Assembly: GCA_009924095.1 (NCBI GenBank)
Contig: RFSG01000007.1
Span: 1-49,266, forward strand
Direction: 5' to 3'
Length of the DNA: 49,266 nt
From: Sphingobacteriia bacterium
GTDB taxonomy: Bacteria; Bacteroidota; Bacteroidia; J057; RFSG01
A program made the translations under genes and the position numbers. Shown piece after piece: positions 1 to 9,555 of this stretch. A model generated the notes under the pieces. It searched no databases and had not been told where the DNA came from. It was given only the letters and a program-made list of their open reading frames with translations. The stretch's first letter is position 1; each line of letters begins with the position of its first letter.

Positions 1-112
1 ACAATATCTCTGCCCCATACTTATGCGCCTCCTGGGAGGGAACCTGTCCACAAGCAATCCCTAAAAAAAATATAATCCACACTCCTATTCCCCTCATTCC
101 ATAACTTTTCAT
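1..112 (-). CDS. Putative lipoprotein, N-terminal fragment (cut by window edge)
   Basis: An open frame on the minus strand starts with ATG at 112 and runs off the left edge without a stop. The first 37 residues begin MKSYGMRGIG, continue with a strongly hydrophobic stretch (about residues 10-20) and reach GIACGQ, which looks like a Bacteroidota lipoprotein signal peptide with Cys21 as lipidated residue, although the -3 position is Gly rather than Leu. It is divergent from the permease gene that starts at 173. No domain is visible in the part present, so no function can be given. Confidence 0.5.
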   Translation of the reverse strand, partial: MKSYGMRGIGVWIIFFLGIACGQVPSQEAHKYGAEIL

Positions 113-172
113 CAATTTTAACCTTTCAAAATATTATTCCCTAAAGGTAGGAGGTAATAGAAATTTCTGACT

Positions 173-1390
173 GTGTTATTCACCCGATTTTTTGCCCTTC
201 GATTATTTTTGAATCCCTCTCAATCCATCAGCCGCTTGGTGGTTGGGTTGGCAATTGCTAGCATAGCATTGGGGGTAGCGGTAATGGAGATATCGATTGG
301 CGTGGTAAACGGATTTGAATCTGCCATTCAAGAAAAAATCATTGGTTTTGGTTCTCACCTTAAAGTTTATCCCATCGGAGAGGAAGAACAGGATAGCGTT
401 TCACCCATTCACCTTTCTCAGGATTTGTTAAACCCTTTGTGGGAAGTATCCAGAGTTAAAGGAGTTTATCCGGTAATGAATACTTATGCTTTATTACAAT
501 CCTCAACTGGATTAGATGGAATCAGTTTAAAAGGAGTTGCCGATACAGGAAGTTTTACTTTTTTTAAACCTCTAATTGTTGAAGGAAATTCTCCTGATTT
601 ATCTCCTAAAGAAGGGCCTTGCCCAATTTTAATTTCTAAAAAACAATCTTTACGTCTTTCTTTAAAAGTAGGGGATAAAGCAAAATTGTATTTTTTAACG
701 GATCCTCCTAAAATAAGACCGATTATTATTTCCGGGATTTATGAATCTGGATTAGGAGAATTTGACGCGGTTCAAGTATTAGCCCCAATTTATTTAACCC
801 GAAAATTATTCCATCTATCTGATGAAGAATGTAGTGCTTTAGAAATCAGGTTAAATAATATGGAAGATTTACCCAAAATAACTGACCAAATCAGAACGCA
901 ACTCCCCTATTATTGGGAGGTAAATTCTATTGAAGATTTATACCCAGAAATGTTTGCCTGGTTGCAATTACAACATCAAAATGTAGATTTTATTTTATTG
1001 TTAATGGTTGCAATTGCAATTATAAATATGTGTTCGGTATTACTTATTTTAATCTTGGAAAGAACCCGAACGATTGGCTTATTAAAAGCCTTAGGTGCAA
1101 ATAGTTTTCAATTATTAAATATATTTCTTTGGCAAGGTGGATTTATGATAGGTACCGGATTGGCACTGGGAAATATATTAGGTTTAGGGTTATTAATGAT
1201 TCAAAACTTTACTGGCTGGATGAAATTAGATCAGGAAAATTATTTTCTTACAGAGGTTCCTGTAGCCTGGCCTTGGGAAACTTTCGGATGGATTAATTTA
1301 AGTTTATTAGTGATTTGTTTATTGTTTTTATTAATTCCGGCTAGATTAATTTTTAATATTAAAATAGTAAACGCTTTACGTTTTGATTGA
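173..1390 (+). CDS. ABC transporter permease of the LolC/LolE (FtsX) family
   Basis: A 405-residue inner-membrane protein with the layout of lipoprotein-releasing permeases: N-terminal membrane segment (about 22-42, in a region reading LVVGLAIASIALGVAVMEIS), a large periplasmic domain (about 45-265), then three C-terminal membrane segments (about 272-295, 315-345, 370-395) containing the FtsX signature around ERTRTIGLLKALGA. LolC/E with the ATPase LolD extracts lipoproteins from the inner membrane; no lolD is in the window, so the ATPase must be encoded elsewhere. Start is GTG, with GGAGG about 13 nt upstream. Its stop overlaps the start of the next gene by 8 nt, so the two are probably translated in a coupled way. 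The LolE assignment rather than another MacB/FtsX permease is inferred from topology. Confidence 0.85.
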   Translation: MLFTRFFALRLFLNPSQSISRLVVGLAIASIALGVAVMEISIGVVNGFESAIQEKIIGFGSHLKVYPIGEEEQDSVSPIHLSQDLLNPLWEVSRVKGVYPVMNTYALLQSSTGLDGISLKGVADTGSFTFFKPLIVEGNSPDLSPKEGPCPILISKKQSLRLSLKVGDKAKLYFLTDPPKIRPIIISGIYESGLGEFDAVQVLAPIYLTRKLFHLSDEECSALEIRLNNMEDLPKITDQIRTQLPYYWEVNSIEDLYPEMFAWLQLQHQNVDFILLLMVAIAIINMCSVLLILILERTRTIGLLKALGANSFQLLNIFLWQGGFMIGTGLALGNILGLGLLMIQNFTGWMKLDQENYFLTEVPVAWPWETFGWINLSLLVICLLFLLIPARLIFNIKIVNALRFD

Positions 1391-2459
1391 TTTATTCATT
1401 TATGCAGGAATTACAGCCCTTGCAATACAAGGCGTATTAAGTATTCCGATTGCTTGGGGATGGTTAAAATATTCTAAACCAAAACCCCAAACAACCCCTC
1501 CATTTACCATTATTATTTGTGCCCATAATGAAGAAAAAAAATTATCAACTTGTTTAGCCTCTATTTCTAAAATCAATTATTCAGACTGGCAAGTAATAAT
1601 TGTGAATGATAGGTCAACGGATAATACTGAAAATATTATTTACGAATGGAAAGCCCAAATTAAGAGTCTAAAAATTATTTCTATTCATGAAACCCCGGAA
1701 GGTTGGCCACCCAAGAAATACGCATTAACCCAAGGAATTAATAATTGCACTACAGAATGGATGGCTTTCACAGATGCAGATTGTATCGTTCCTTCCGATT
1801 GGCTAGAAAGCTTAGCTGCTGAAATCAGACCCCAAAAAACGCAATTAATTTTAGGAAATAGTCCGTATTTAATTCGACCCGGATTTTTAAACAAACTCAT
1901 TCAATATGAAACTCAGGTTACTGCCTGGATGTTTCTGGGTTTAGGATCTGCAGGATTGCCCTATATGGGAGTGGGAAGAAATATCGCCTATACCAAATCT
2001 TTATTTAATGCCGCAAATGGTTTTACGCAACATTTAAAAAGTCTTTCTGGAGATGATGATTTATTGGTGAATCAAATTGCAAAAGGTTCAGAAACTCAAA
2101 TTATGCCCTACCCTTGGGTATATTCCTATCCACAAGAAACTTGGAAAAAATGGTTTCGACAAAAACAACGTCACTTCAGTGCCGGTAATTGGTATCGCCC
2201 GATCTGGAAAATTTATTTAAGCTTATGGGCAATTGCAGAATTGATCGGCTGGATAGGGGGAATAATCGCACTGTTCCAAGGCATTTGGTGGCCATTACCA
2301 ATAGCCTTGACTATTAAAGGCATTTTTCTATTGTTTGTTCCTAGCCCGCATAAACCACTTCATTTATTCGTATTTTTACCCATAACAGATTTTTTGCTGA
2401 TGCTCTTCCGTTGGGGAGCAACCTTAGCGGGATTTATGTTAGAAAAAAAATGGAATTAG
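1383..2459 (+). CDS. Family 2 glycosyltransferase, membrane-anchored
   Basis: 358 residues with an N-terminal membrane segment (about 5-25), a GT-A catalytic domain and C-terminal membrane helices (about 280-350). Visible GT2 motifs: IIICAHNEEKKL (about 43-54), NDRSTDN (about 74-80), the DADC metal-binding motif (about 130) and a QKQRHFSAGNW stretch (about 260) equivalent to the acceptor-site Q/RxxRW region of processive GT2 enzymes. The start is a TTG overlapping the permease stop; no ATG lies nearby in frame. The 3' end overlaps the sigma-factor gene by 10 nt. Sugar donor and acceptor cannot be told; an envelope glycolipid or polysaccharide role is likely. Confidence 0.85.
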   Translation: MIDLFIYAGITALAIQGVLSIPIAWGWLKYSKPKPQTTPPFTIIICAHNEEKKLSTCLASISKINYSDWQVIIVNDRSTDNTENIIYEWKAQIKSLKIISIHETPEGWPPKKYALTQGINNCTTEWMAFTDADCIVPSDWLESLAAEIRPQKTQLILGNSPYLIRPGFLNKLIQYETQVTAWMFLGLGSAGLPYMGVGRNIAYTKSLFNAANGFTQHLKSLSGDDDLLVNQIAKGSETQIMPYPWVYSYPQETWKKWFRQKQRHFSAGNWYRPIWKIYLSLWAIAELIGWIGGIIALFQGIWWPLPIALTIKGIFLLFVPSPHKPLHLFVFLPITDFLLMLFRWGATLAGFMLEKKWN

Positions 2460-3052
2460 TAGATCCCGCATCTCCCAGAGCAGAAGAAGACCGTGTCCTG
2501 ATTATTGCCGCCAGAAACGGAGAAGCTTATGCTTTTGAAAAATTAATGGACAGATATCGTAAATCTGTTTATTATACCCTGTTGAAGATGGTGAGAAATG
2601 AAGAGGATGCAGAAGACCTTACCCAAGAAGCATTTGCAAAAGCATTCGCAGGCATTCAACAATTCGATGCTAAATATTCTTTCTCAACTTGGTTGTTTAG
2701 AATTGCATCGAACAACTGCATTGATTTTATCCGCAAAAAGAAATTACTTACCTATTCTATTGACCAACCTTTTGATGGTGAACAAGGAAAATCATTTATC
2801 AGCATACGGGATGAAGAATTAAATCCGAATGAAAAAATGTTATCCGATCAACGCAAACAATATGTTCATATTGCGGTAGAAAAACTCCCTAAACGTTACC
2901 GTCAATTAATAGACCTACGATTTTTTCAGGAACTCTCTTACGAAGAAGTGGCGGTTGCCTTGGATCTTCCGCTTGGAACCGTAAAAGCTCAATTACACCG
3001 AGCTAAAGATTTATTGAATCATTTGTTAACCCAAATGGAAGATAAGATATAG
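2450..3052 (+). CDS. RNA polymerase ECF sigma factor (sigma-70 family)
   Basis: 200 residues with region 2 (about 22-90: FEKLMDRYRKSVYYTLLKMVRNEEDAEDLTQEAF read in pieces, then FSTWLFRIASNNCIDFIRKK) and region 4 (about 140-195: LPKRYRQLIDLRFF, SYEEVAVALDLPLGTVKAQLHRAK). No region 3 and no extra domain, so it is an ECF sigma factor that redirects RNA polymerase to a regulon. ATG at 2450 is chosen because it starts a typical sigma N-terminus (MELVDPASPRAEED); an upstream in-frame TTG at 2411 would lie deep in the preceding gene. It overlaps that gene by 10 nt. No anti-sigma gene follows: the next gene is convergent, leaving a 1-nt gap at 3053. Confidence 0.93.
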   Translation: MELVDPASPRAEEDRVLIIAARNGEAYAFEKLMDRYRKSVYYTLLKMVRNEEDAEDLTQEAFAKAFAGIQQFDAKYSFSTWLFRIASNNCIDFIRKKKLLTYSIDQPFDGEQGKSFISIRDEELNPNEKMLSDQRKQYVHIAVEKLPKRYRQLIDLRFFQELSYEEVAVALDLPLGTVKAQLHRAKDLLNHLLTQMEDKI

Positions 3053-3053
3053 C

Positions 3054-6000
3054 TTATCTAATTAAGGTGATGGTTCCTTCCTCACTTCTTAATTCCCCTC
3101 TTATTCCCCATAGTTTTAAAGCATACACATATACACCTTCCGGAAGTGCACGATTCCCTACCATTCCATCCCATCTAAAATTAGGATCTTGACTGTAATA
3201 CACTAAATTACCCCATCGATCAAAAATATTAATTTCAAGCGCTGCAACATTTAAATAAGACAAGTAGAAAAAATCATTATACCCATCTCCATTGGGGGTA
3301 AATGCATTAGATACCTTAAATAGTATAGGGAATTTATAATAAAAGGTTCTCACAAAAGAATCCTGACATCCCTCCTTTGAAATTAATTGTAGTTTAATTC
3401 TCCATCTATCCTCTTCTTCGGGTATCCAAGGTTCTGGTTGACAATCAGAATGGGTAAGCCCGTGGCTAAAATCCCAAAAACAAGAACCAGAGTAGGGAAA
3501 ATCTGGATAAATTTTAATGGGATTAGGATAGGTAAGCGTATCTCCTTTTAATCCTTCAATTTGAAATCCTGCGGTTACGCCAGGATAAGGTTGAACTAAT
3601 ATAGCAGCAGTATCCTTACATCCCATACTATCGGTTACCACTACCCGATAATTCACAGGACCCTTCATCCAAAAGCTAGGGGATGCTATTGTACTGCTGG
3701 ACAAACCCAATACTGGCGTCCATTTATACGTGTAAGGCGCATAACCTCCTTTTACTAAAGCATTAATTTGTACTAAGGTATCTGGACATGCACCTGGGAT
3801 TGGAGGGCATTCAACTGATAAAAGTTGAGGAGGATAAGTTAATTGCACTGCCGCACTTTTTTTACAGCCTTCAGCAGAAGTTACCGTTACACTATAATAT
3901 CCTGGCCCTGGTGCCAGAAAAGTAGCAGTGGTTGCTCCACTTGCCCAATTATAAGTATAAGCAGTTGACCCTTGATTAGCTGTTAATGATTTGGTTTGAC
4001 CTAAGCATAAGATGGATGAGTCAAGATAGGTTATAACTGCTGGGGGCAAAGGATTGACTTTAGCAGTTACTTTTAATACCGGACTTACACATCCATTCAA
4101 AGTATAGGTCAAAAAATAATCTGTAGTCTGAGTAGGTGTGTTTCCAATTTGTTGGGTAGTTTGTCCCGTTGGTGCCCACAAATAGGTTCCCCCTGGAATG
4201 CTGGGAACTGCTGCCACATACGCTGGCAAGCCAACACAAACGGTATCTCCTAGGCCTCTTAAGGTGGCAACCGGATTAACAATTACCTCAATAGGCAAAT
4301 CATTAAAAGGGAAACAAACCCCTGATGAAATGGTTCTTCGGAAATAAGTTGTTCGAGTTAAAGATATAGATTGATAATCTTGTCCACTTGCTCCTGATAA
4401 TGACGACCAAGAAAAGGAATTTGAGGAGGACTGCCATTGAAAATTTAAGATGCCATTTCCTCCGGAAGGAATATTACCCGTAAATAAAGTCGGCATTTGT
4501 CCTGAGCATAAAGTTTGGGCAGCTCCAATGCTACTTCCCGACAAAGGCTGTTGCACTCTAATCCCAATCCCTAAAGAAGTATCTGAAGGACAAAATCCTG
4601 ATGTAACAATTCTTCTAAAATATCTATCACTGCTCATCACCCCGGGAATTACCGAGCTTTGATTTCCAGCATACGTCCATATGCCCGCCAACTGGGACGA
4701 TTCCCAATAGTAAATATAGTTACCATCTCCGCCAGAAGGGATAGACCCAGTAACAGTTGCTGCCGGAAACCCTGCACAAATCGTTTGATTGCTAGTAATC
4801 GTGTTTCCGGATATGGGTGGCTGTGAAAGCAGTAATACTGAATTAGAGGTGTTGGAAGGACATAATCCTGAAGTTACAATTCTTCGATATAAAAGGGTAT
4901 CTGTTAAAACATTCAATGGCTGATCCTGCTGTGTTCCGGCATTTGACCAAATGCCAATTGACATATTTGAAGATTCCCATTGATAAACATAGTTACCATC
5001 TCCACCTGATAACCCAGATCCTCTTAAAGTATCTGGCACCTCCCCTCTGCAAAGCGTTTGGTTACTAGAAATAAGATTCCCTGCAATGAGAGCTTGTTGA
5101 TGTAAAGAAATTACTGGAGATGTATCTGAACTACAAACCGAATTAAATACAATCCTTCTAAACCCTACGGTTCCATTATTGATTATAGGTGTACCTCCAT
5201 CTTTGGTAAGGATTCCAGTAGATGCCCAAAAAAGTTGATTAACCGAACTCTGCCATTGATAGGTATAAACACCCGTTCCTCCTGTAGGTAAGGAACCAGT
5301 TAGGGGTTGAAAGAATTGTCCTTGACAAATCGTCTGTTGATTTCCAATTAAATTATTTCCTATCCTGGGTACTATTTGTATAAAAACTGCTAAAGAAGTA
5401 TCATTGGCACATCCTCCTGAAATTACTATCCTTTTATACCATTTTGAAACTATCAATGCAGGCGGAGTATAATTAGACAAAGAATTATTTCCGGATGCTG
5501 TTGACCAATTGATTTGATCTAAAGACTCTAACCATAAATAGGCATAAGCCCCATTTCCCCCAGAAGGAGTGGTTCCCTGTAGAGGTTGGGGTAAATCCCC
5601 GGAACAAAGGGTTTGATTAGATCCTATTTGATTACCTCTTATCGTAGCATCCACTTGAATCATTTGAGCGATAGAGGTTTGCGCCACACATAAACCTGAG
5701 GAAACTATCCTCCTATAATAAATCGTACCCGGAAATACCGAAGGTTGATAAAAGGAATTATTAACTAAAGATATAATAACCCAATTTATAGAATTACTTG
5801 AACTTTCCCAGGAATAGTTATACTGCCCGTTTCCTCCAGTTGGAGAGCTACCGGTTAATACCGGCGGACTAGCTGTTTCACAAATCGTTTGGTTACTTCC
5901 AAGTTGATTATTTCCAATGGGTTCTTCAACCCATATCGTAATTATAGCACTTGTATCTCCAGCGCAAGGCCCTGAATCTACTACCCTTCTATAATAATAG

Positions 6001-9000
6001 GTCTGCACAAGACCGGGCAAGGAAAGTGTCAAACCATTTCCGATTGAACTCCAAGTTGTCCCAGAGGTGGAAGCTTGCCATTGATAAACATAGTTACCAT
6101 CTCCGCCTGTAGAGGTGGATCCTGTTAAGGGTATGGGAACTGTTCCTGAACAAATCGTTTGTTGATTTCCAATTAAATTATTTCCTGGGGGGGCAAAAAC
6201 AGATAGTGCAACCGCATTACTACTGGAGGCAGGACATACCCCAGCTTGAATAATCCTTCTATAATAACTTGAAAAAGATAAGGCCGGAGGCTGTAATTGA
6301 CTATAAACATCACCAACTCTATCTATCCAAAGATTTCCATTCCCACTGCTTTGCCATTGATAGGAATATTGTCCATTACCCCCCGTTGGGATAAATCCAG
6401 ATAAAATCGCAGGATTAGCACCCGCACATAAGGTTTGATCACTAAATATAGAAGGATTGCTTAAGGTAGGCTCAACCGTTACCAATACTGGTGTGGTAGT
6501 TAATGGACTGCAAACAGTAGAGTTTAATATCCGTCTAAAATATCTTGAAACAGTAAGTGCCGGACCTATATAAGAAGATTGTGTAGCTCCAGGAATGTTC
6601 GACCAATTCAATGCATCCGGACTATCCTCCCAGGAATAATTGGGCACTCCTCCTGTACCTAAAGGAACTGGTCCAGTAAAAGCTAGTGGCGCAAAGGATT
6701 CACATATGGTTTGATCAGCAAAAATCTGATTTTGAGATATTACAGAACTCACCTGAAAAGTTAGAACAGGGGATGAATCCCTGCAAACTCCTGAATTAAC
6801 AATTCGCTTGAAATAACTATTTCCATATAAGGCAGGAGCCAACCATTGTGGGGAAGTTGCGCCAACGATAAGTTGCCAAAATCCACCATTACTGGAAGAA
6901 GCCCAACTGTAGGAATAGGTTCCTGTTCCTCCAGAAGGATTACCTCCTGTTAATACACCTGGAGATGCCGATGAGCAAAGGGTTTGGGAGGGTTGTAATA
7001 CATTTCCTACAATGGCAGGAACAATTTCAACAGTTAATATGGGATTGACTACAGGAGGACAAACACCAGAAGTGATAGTTCTTCGATAATATCGAATCCC
7101 TTGAGTTGGATCTGGCGCTAACTGGGCTTGGGTTTCCCCGCTTAATAAAAACCAGGACAGTTGATCCGAAGAGGATTCCCATTGAAATGAAAAAAATCCA
7201 TTTCCTCCACTGGGAGCAGTACTATTTAATACAGCTGGTGTTATGCCTTGACATATCGTTTGACTACTTCCTATAACTCCACTCAATATAGGATAATGAA
7301 TCTCAAGAACTAGAGATAAACTACTATCTATTGGACATATTCCAGAAGATACATTACGACGAAAATAGGCAGTGGAAGAAATACTTCCGGGAAGATAATT
7401 TTGTTGGGTTTCTCCAGCAAGGGAAGTCCAGGTTCCGTTAGGATTGGAAGCACTTAACCATTGGTATTGATAAACTCCTATCCCTCCGGTTGGAAGAGTT
7501 CCGGTTAAAAGGGTTGGAGAGGATGTAGAACATAAAATTTGGGAACTGCCAATAATATTAGGGCTTGGAGGAAATTCCACCTGAACTTCAATAACCGTTG
7601 AAGTATGCGCAGGGCAGACTCCACCGCTTACCATCCTCGAAAAATAAGATGTATTCGCCAGCAACGCAGGACTTAAATTTGAACTTGTGGCACCACTAAT
7701 CGGGAATAATATGTTGGGGTTGGATCCTGAAAGCCATTGATATTGATAGTTACCATTTCCGCCAGAGGGAGAACTTACAGTCATTACCGGCAAAGCCTGA
7801 GATTGACATAAAGTTTGAACATTGCTAATAAGATTTGCACCAATACTATCTTCTGCTACTATTTGTACTACATTGCTGAGATCAATGCAACCTGAAGTAA
7901 CTTTTCGTCTAAAATAAGTAATAGATAAGGGCAAAGCAGGTTGATATGAAGGTTGGGTCATTCCTGAAATGGCTTGCCAAGTCAAGTTGTCGGGGCTTGA
8001 TTCCCACTGATACTGATATACCCCTGTTCCTCCAGAAGCTAAAGGCCCTGTTAACAGAGAAGGAACTGTTGGTCTGCATAAAGTTTGAGAAGTAGAAATC
8101 GTATTATGCGTTACTAATGTAGGCACAATAAACTGAGAGCAAGCGGTAGACCAACACCCATCCAAAATGGTACTTTTGGCGCGTAAGAAATAAGTATCTA
8201 CTACGGTAGTTAAATAAGAATTAATTGCTGGAAATGCTCGACTAGAGTCACATTGTAATCCTTGCCAATATTCTACCACATTACAGGGCGGTGTTGTGGG
8301 CGTAAGAATTACAGGACTACATAAAGTAGAATTTGTTGTGATGACAGAAGGAGCGGGTCTGTTATCATAGTACAATCGAGCACTGTATCCTGAAACTGCA
8401 TAATTCGGATCATTATTAGCAGAAACTCCCAAAACATTATTCCCACAAAGATTCCAAAAGGATTGTAAATTGGGAGGAGATAATGCAACTGTTCTTGGAT
8501 AATCTTGGGCAGCACAAAGACAATCATTGGCTCCAGGACTCGCAGTGCCGATAAGGTTACCATTTAAATAAAAAGAAAATCCTTGGGTGGCCCCAGGTGG
8601 ACAACCAGAGGTATACAGAAAAAACAGAATAGAATCTAATTTTTGTAATTGTGGAATTTGAAAGGCAGAAGAAGTTTGTAAACCTCCAGCATAGGCAAAT
8701 CCATCCGCACATAAATCCCCTAGAAAGTAACAATTATCCAATCCCCCGGGTGCATCATAAATACATAAATCTGTATAAGTGGTTGAACAAATGGGAGGAG
8801 GACAGGATAATCTTCGAAAAGCAAGTGTTACTGTTGTCGTAGAGGTAAGGCAAGGTTTACGGTGGGTGCTGATCCTGAATTCACCGGTATAAGGAGCAGT
8901 CCAAGTTAGCTTAGAAGCAGTGCCACATCCTAATCCATTATCATTATAGGAGTTGGGGGGAAGAAAACTATTATTATTATCGCGTATGGTAATTTCAGTA

Positions 9001-9296
9001 TCTATTCCACTTGCCGATCCTCCATCGGAAACACAATAAGAGAACTGATAAACACAACCTGAATCTGCTTTAAACACCTGACCTTCTCCGGGTCTTCCAA
9101 AATTAATGGTTTGCCAAACAGAGGTAGGTTGAAAGCTACCAAAAATGGTAGCATTAGAACATTGGGCAAAGAGATGGGCAGGGGAAATTAAAAAAAGAAT
9201 TCCTCCAATTATTATTAAACAATTCCAAAACTTTATTTGGGAAGAAGTTTTAAGTCCTTGAAAAATTAATAGTGTAGGAAAAGATTTATGTTTCAC
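3054..9296 (-). CDS. Giant repeat-containing secreted protein with T9SS type B sorting domain
   Basis: About 2080 residues. An N-terminal signal peptide (hydrophobic core around FWNCLIIIGGILFLI, cleavage after AHLFA) is followed by a Cys-rich unique region (to about residue 395), 14 tandem ~91-residue repeats (about 396-1680), SprB/PKD-like modules and a C-terminal gliding-motility-type domain (last ~90 residues: AFTPNGDGYNDFF, INIFDRWGNLVYY, WDG, LPEGVYVYALK), the sorting signal that sends proteins through the type IX secretion system to the cell surface. Each repeat begins QTLC/QTIC, has SGGNGxYxYQW in the middle and a YYRRIVxSGxC near its end, suggesting Ig-like folds with one Cys pair each. 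GTG at 9296 is preferred because GGAGG lies 5 nt upstream; a TTG at 9308 would add four residues. Likely an adhesin or matrix protein; ligand unknown. Confidence 0.9.
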   Translation of the reverse strand: MKHKSFPTLLIFQGLKTSSQIKFWNCLIIIGGILFLISPAHLFAQCSNATIFGSFQPTSVWQTINFGRPGEGQVFKADSGCVYQFSYCVSDGGSASGIDTEITIRDNNNSFLPPNSYNDNGLGCGTASKLTWTAPYTGEFRISTHRKPCLTSTTTVTLAFRRLSCPPPICSTTYTDLCIYDAPGGLDNCYFLGDLCADGFAYAGGLQTSSAFQIPQLQKLDSILFFLYTSGCPPGATQGFSFYLNGNLIGTASPGANDCLCAAQDYPRTVALSPPNLQSFWNLCGNNVLGVSANNDPNYAVSGYSARLYYDNRPAPSVITTNSTLCSPVILTPTTPPCNVVEYWQGLQCDSSRAFPAINSYLTTVVDTYFLRAKSTILDGCWSTACSQFIVPTLVTHNTISTSQTLCRPTVPSLLTGPLASGGTGVYQYQWESSPDNLTWQAISGMTQPSYQPALPLSITYFRRKVTSGCIDLSNVVQIVAEDSIGANLISNVQTLCQSQALPVMTVSSPSGGNGNYQYQWLSGSNPNILFPISGATSSNLSPALLANTSYFSRMVSGGVCPAHTSTVIEVQVEFPPSPNIIGSSQILCSTSSPTLLTGTLPTGGIGVYQYQWLSASNPNGTWTSLAGETQQNYLPGSISSTAYFRRNVSSGICPIDSSLSLVLEIHYPILSGVIGSSQTICQGITPAVLNSTAPSGGNGFFSFQWESSSDQLSWFLLSGETQAQLAPDPTQGIRYYRRTITSGVCPPVVNPILTVEIVPAIVGNVLQPSQTLCSSASPGVLTGGNPSGGTGTYSYSWASSSNGGFWQLIVGATSPQWLAPALYGNSYFKRIVNSGVCRDSSPVLTFQVSSVISQNQIFADQTICESFAPLAFTGPVPLGTGGVPNYSWEDSPDALNWSNIPGATQSSYIGPALTVSRYFRRILNSTVCSPLTTTPVLVTVEPTLSNPSIFSDQTLCAGANPAILSGFIPTGGNGQYSYQWQSSGNGNLWIDRVGDVYSQLQPPALSFSSYYRRIIQAGVCPASSSNAVALSVFAPPGNNLIGNQQTICSGTVPIPLTGSTSTGGDGNYVYQWQASTSGTTWSSIGNGLTLSLPGLVQTYYYRRVVDSGPCAGDTSAIITIWVEEPIGNNQLGSNQTICETASPPVLTGSSPTGGNGQYNYSWESSSNSINWVIISLVNNSFYQPSVFPGTIYYRRIVSSGLCVAQTSIAQMIQVDATIRGNQIGSNQTLCSGDLPQPLQGTTPSGGNGAYAYLWLESLDQINWSTASGNNSLSNYTPPALIVSKWYKRIVISGGCANDTSLAVFIQIVPRIGNNLIGNQQTICQGQFFQPLTGSLPTGGTGVYTYQWQSSVNQLFWASTGILTKDGGTPIINNGTVGFRRIVFNSVCSSDTSPVISLHQQALIAGNLISSNQTLCRGEVPDTLRGSGLSGGDGNYVYQWESSNMSIGIWSNAGTQQDQPLNVLTDTLLYRRIVTSGLCPSNTSNSVLLLSQPPISGNTITSNQTICAGFPAATVTGSIPSGGDGNYIYYWESSQLAGIWTYAGNQSSVIPGVMSSDRYFRRIVTSGFCPSDTSLGIGIRVQQPLSGSSIGAAQTLCSGQMPTLFTGNIPSGGNGILNFQWQSSSNSFSWSSLSGASGQDYQSISLTRTTYFRRTISSGVCFPFNDLPIEVIVNPVATLRGLGDTVCVGLPAYVAAVPSIPGGTYLWAPTGQTTQQIGNTPTQTTDYFLTYTLNGCVSPVLKVTAKVNPLPPAVITYLDSSILCLGQTKSLTANQGSTAYTYNWASGATTATFLAPGPGYYSVTVTSAEGCKKSAAVQLTYPPQLLSVECPPIPGACPDTLVQINALVKGGYAPYTYKWTPVLGLSSSTIASPSFWMKGPVNYRVVVTDSMGCKDTAAILVQPYPGVTAGFQIEGLKGDTLTYPNPIKIYPDFPYSGSCFWDFSHGLTHSDCQPEPWIPEEEDRWRIKLQLISKEGCQDSFVRTFYYKFPILFKVSNAFTPNGDGYNDFFYLSYLNVAALEINIFDRWGNLVYYSQDPNFRWDGMVGNRALPEGVYVYALKLWGIRGELRSEEGTITLIR
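4250..8105 (-). repeat. 14 tandem ~275-bp coding repeats in the T9SS protein
   Basis: Fourteen consecutive units of about 90-93 codons can be aligned by their QT(L/I)C start, SGGxGxYxYxW centre and (Y/F)xRRxVxSGxC end. Units have diverged strongly in amino-acid sequence and are not recent copies at DNA level. Boundaries are approximate (a few codons either way). Confidence 0.85.
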
Positions 9297-9447
9297 TTTA
9301 TCCTCCAATTTTTTGAGGAGTCAGACCTATAAGATTGGGACTGATATAACCTATAACTTTCATGGAATAAGTTAGCCAATTGGAGTTTGATTTTTTTAAT
9401 CTTTCCAAATTCCGATTAATGGTTAGAAATGAGGAAAATATAATATA

Positions 9448-9479
9448 CAAATTTACTGTTTAAATCCTATTTAAACAAG
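9448..9479 (-). promoter_or_regulatory. Bacteroidota-type promoter for the giant T9SS gene
   Basis: Minus strand reads TAAATTTG (9455-9448), a perfect match to the -7 consensus TAnnTTTG, with CTTG (9479-9476) 20 nt upstream in the -33 position. It would give a leader of about 145 nt before the GTG at 9296. Predicted from consensus only. Confidence 0.5.
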
Positions 9480-9501
9480 GACAATTAACCCCTAAAAACA
9501 C

Positions 9502-9526
9502 CTATCGCCGGATATACCGGCGATAG
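9502..9526 (-). terminator. Rho-independent terminator of citrate synthase gene
   Basis: A perfect 10-bp GC-rich stem (CTATCGCCGG / CCGGCGATAG) with a 5-nt loop lies 30 nt beyond the gltA stop. On the minus strand it is followed within a few bases by a run of five T. The stem strength and position make termination of gltA the natural reading. Confidence 0.75.
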
Positions 9527-9555
9527 TGAAAGTAGAAATGCATTGTATTACCGAA

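Noticed and set aside
8309-8842. Opposite-frame and shifted frames inside the giant T9SS gene
   Set aside because: Shadows of the coding strand with no motifs of their own.
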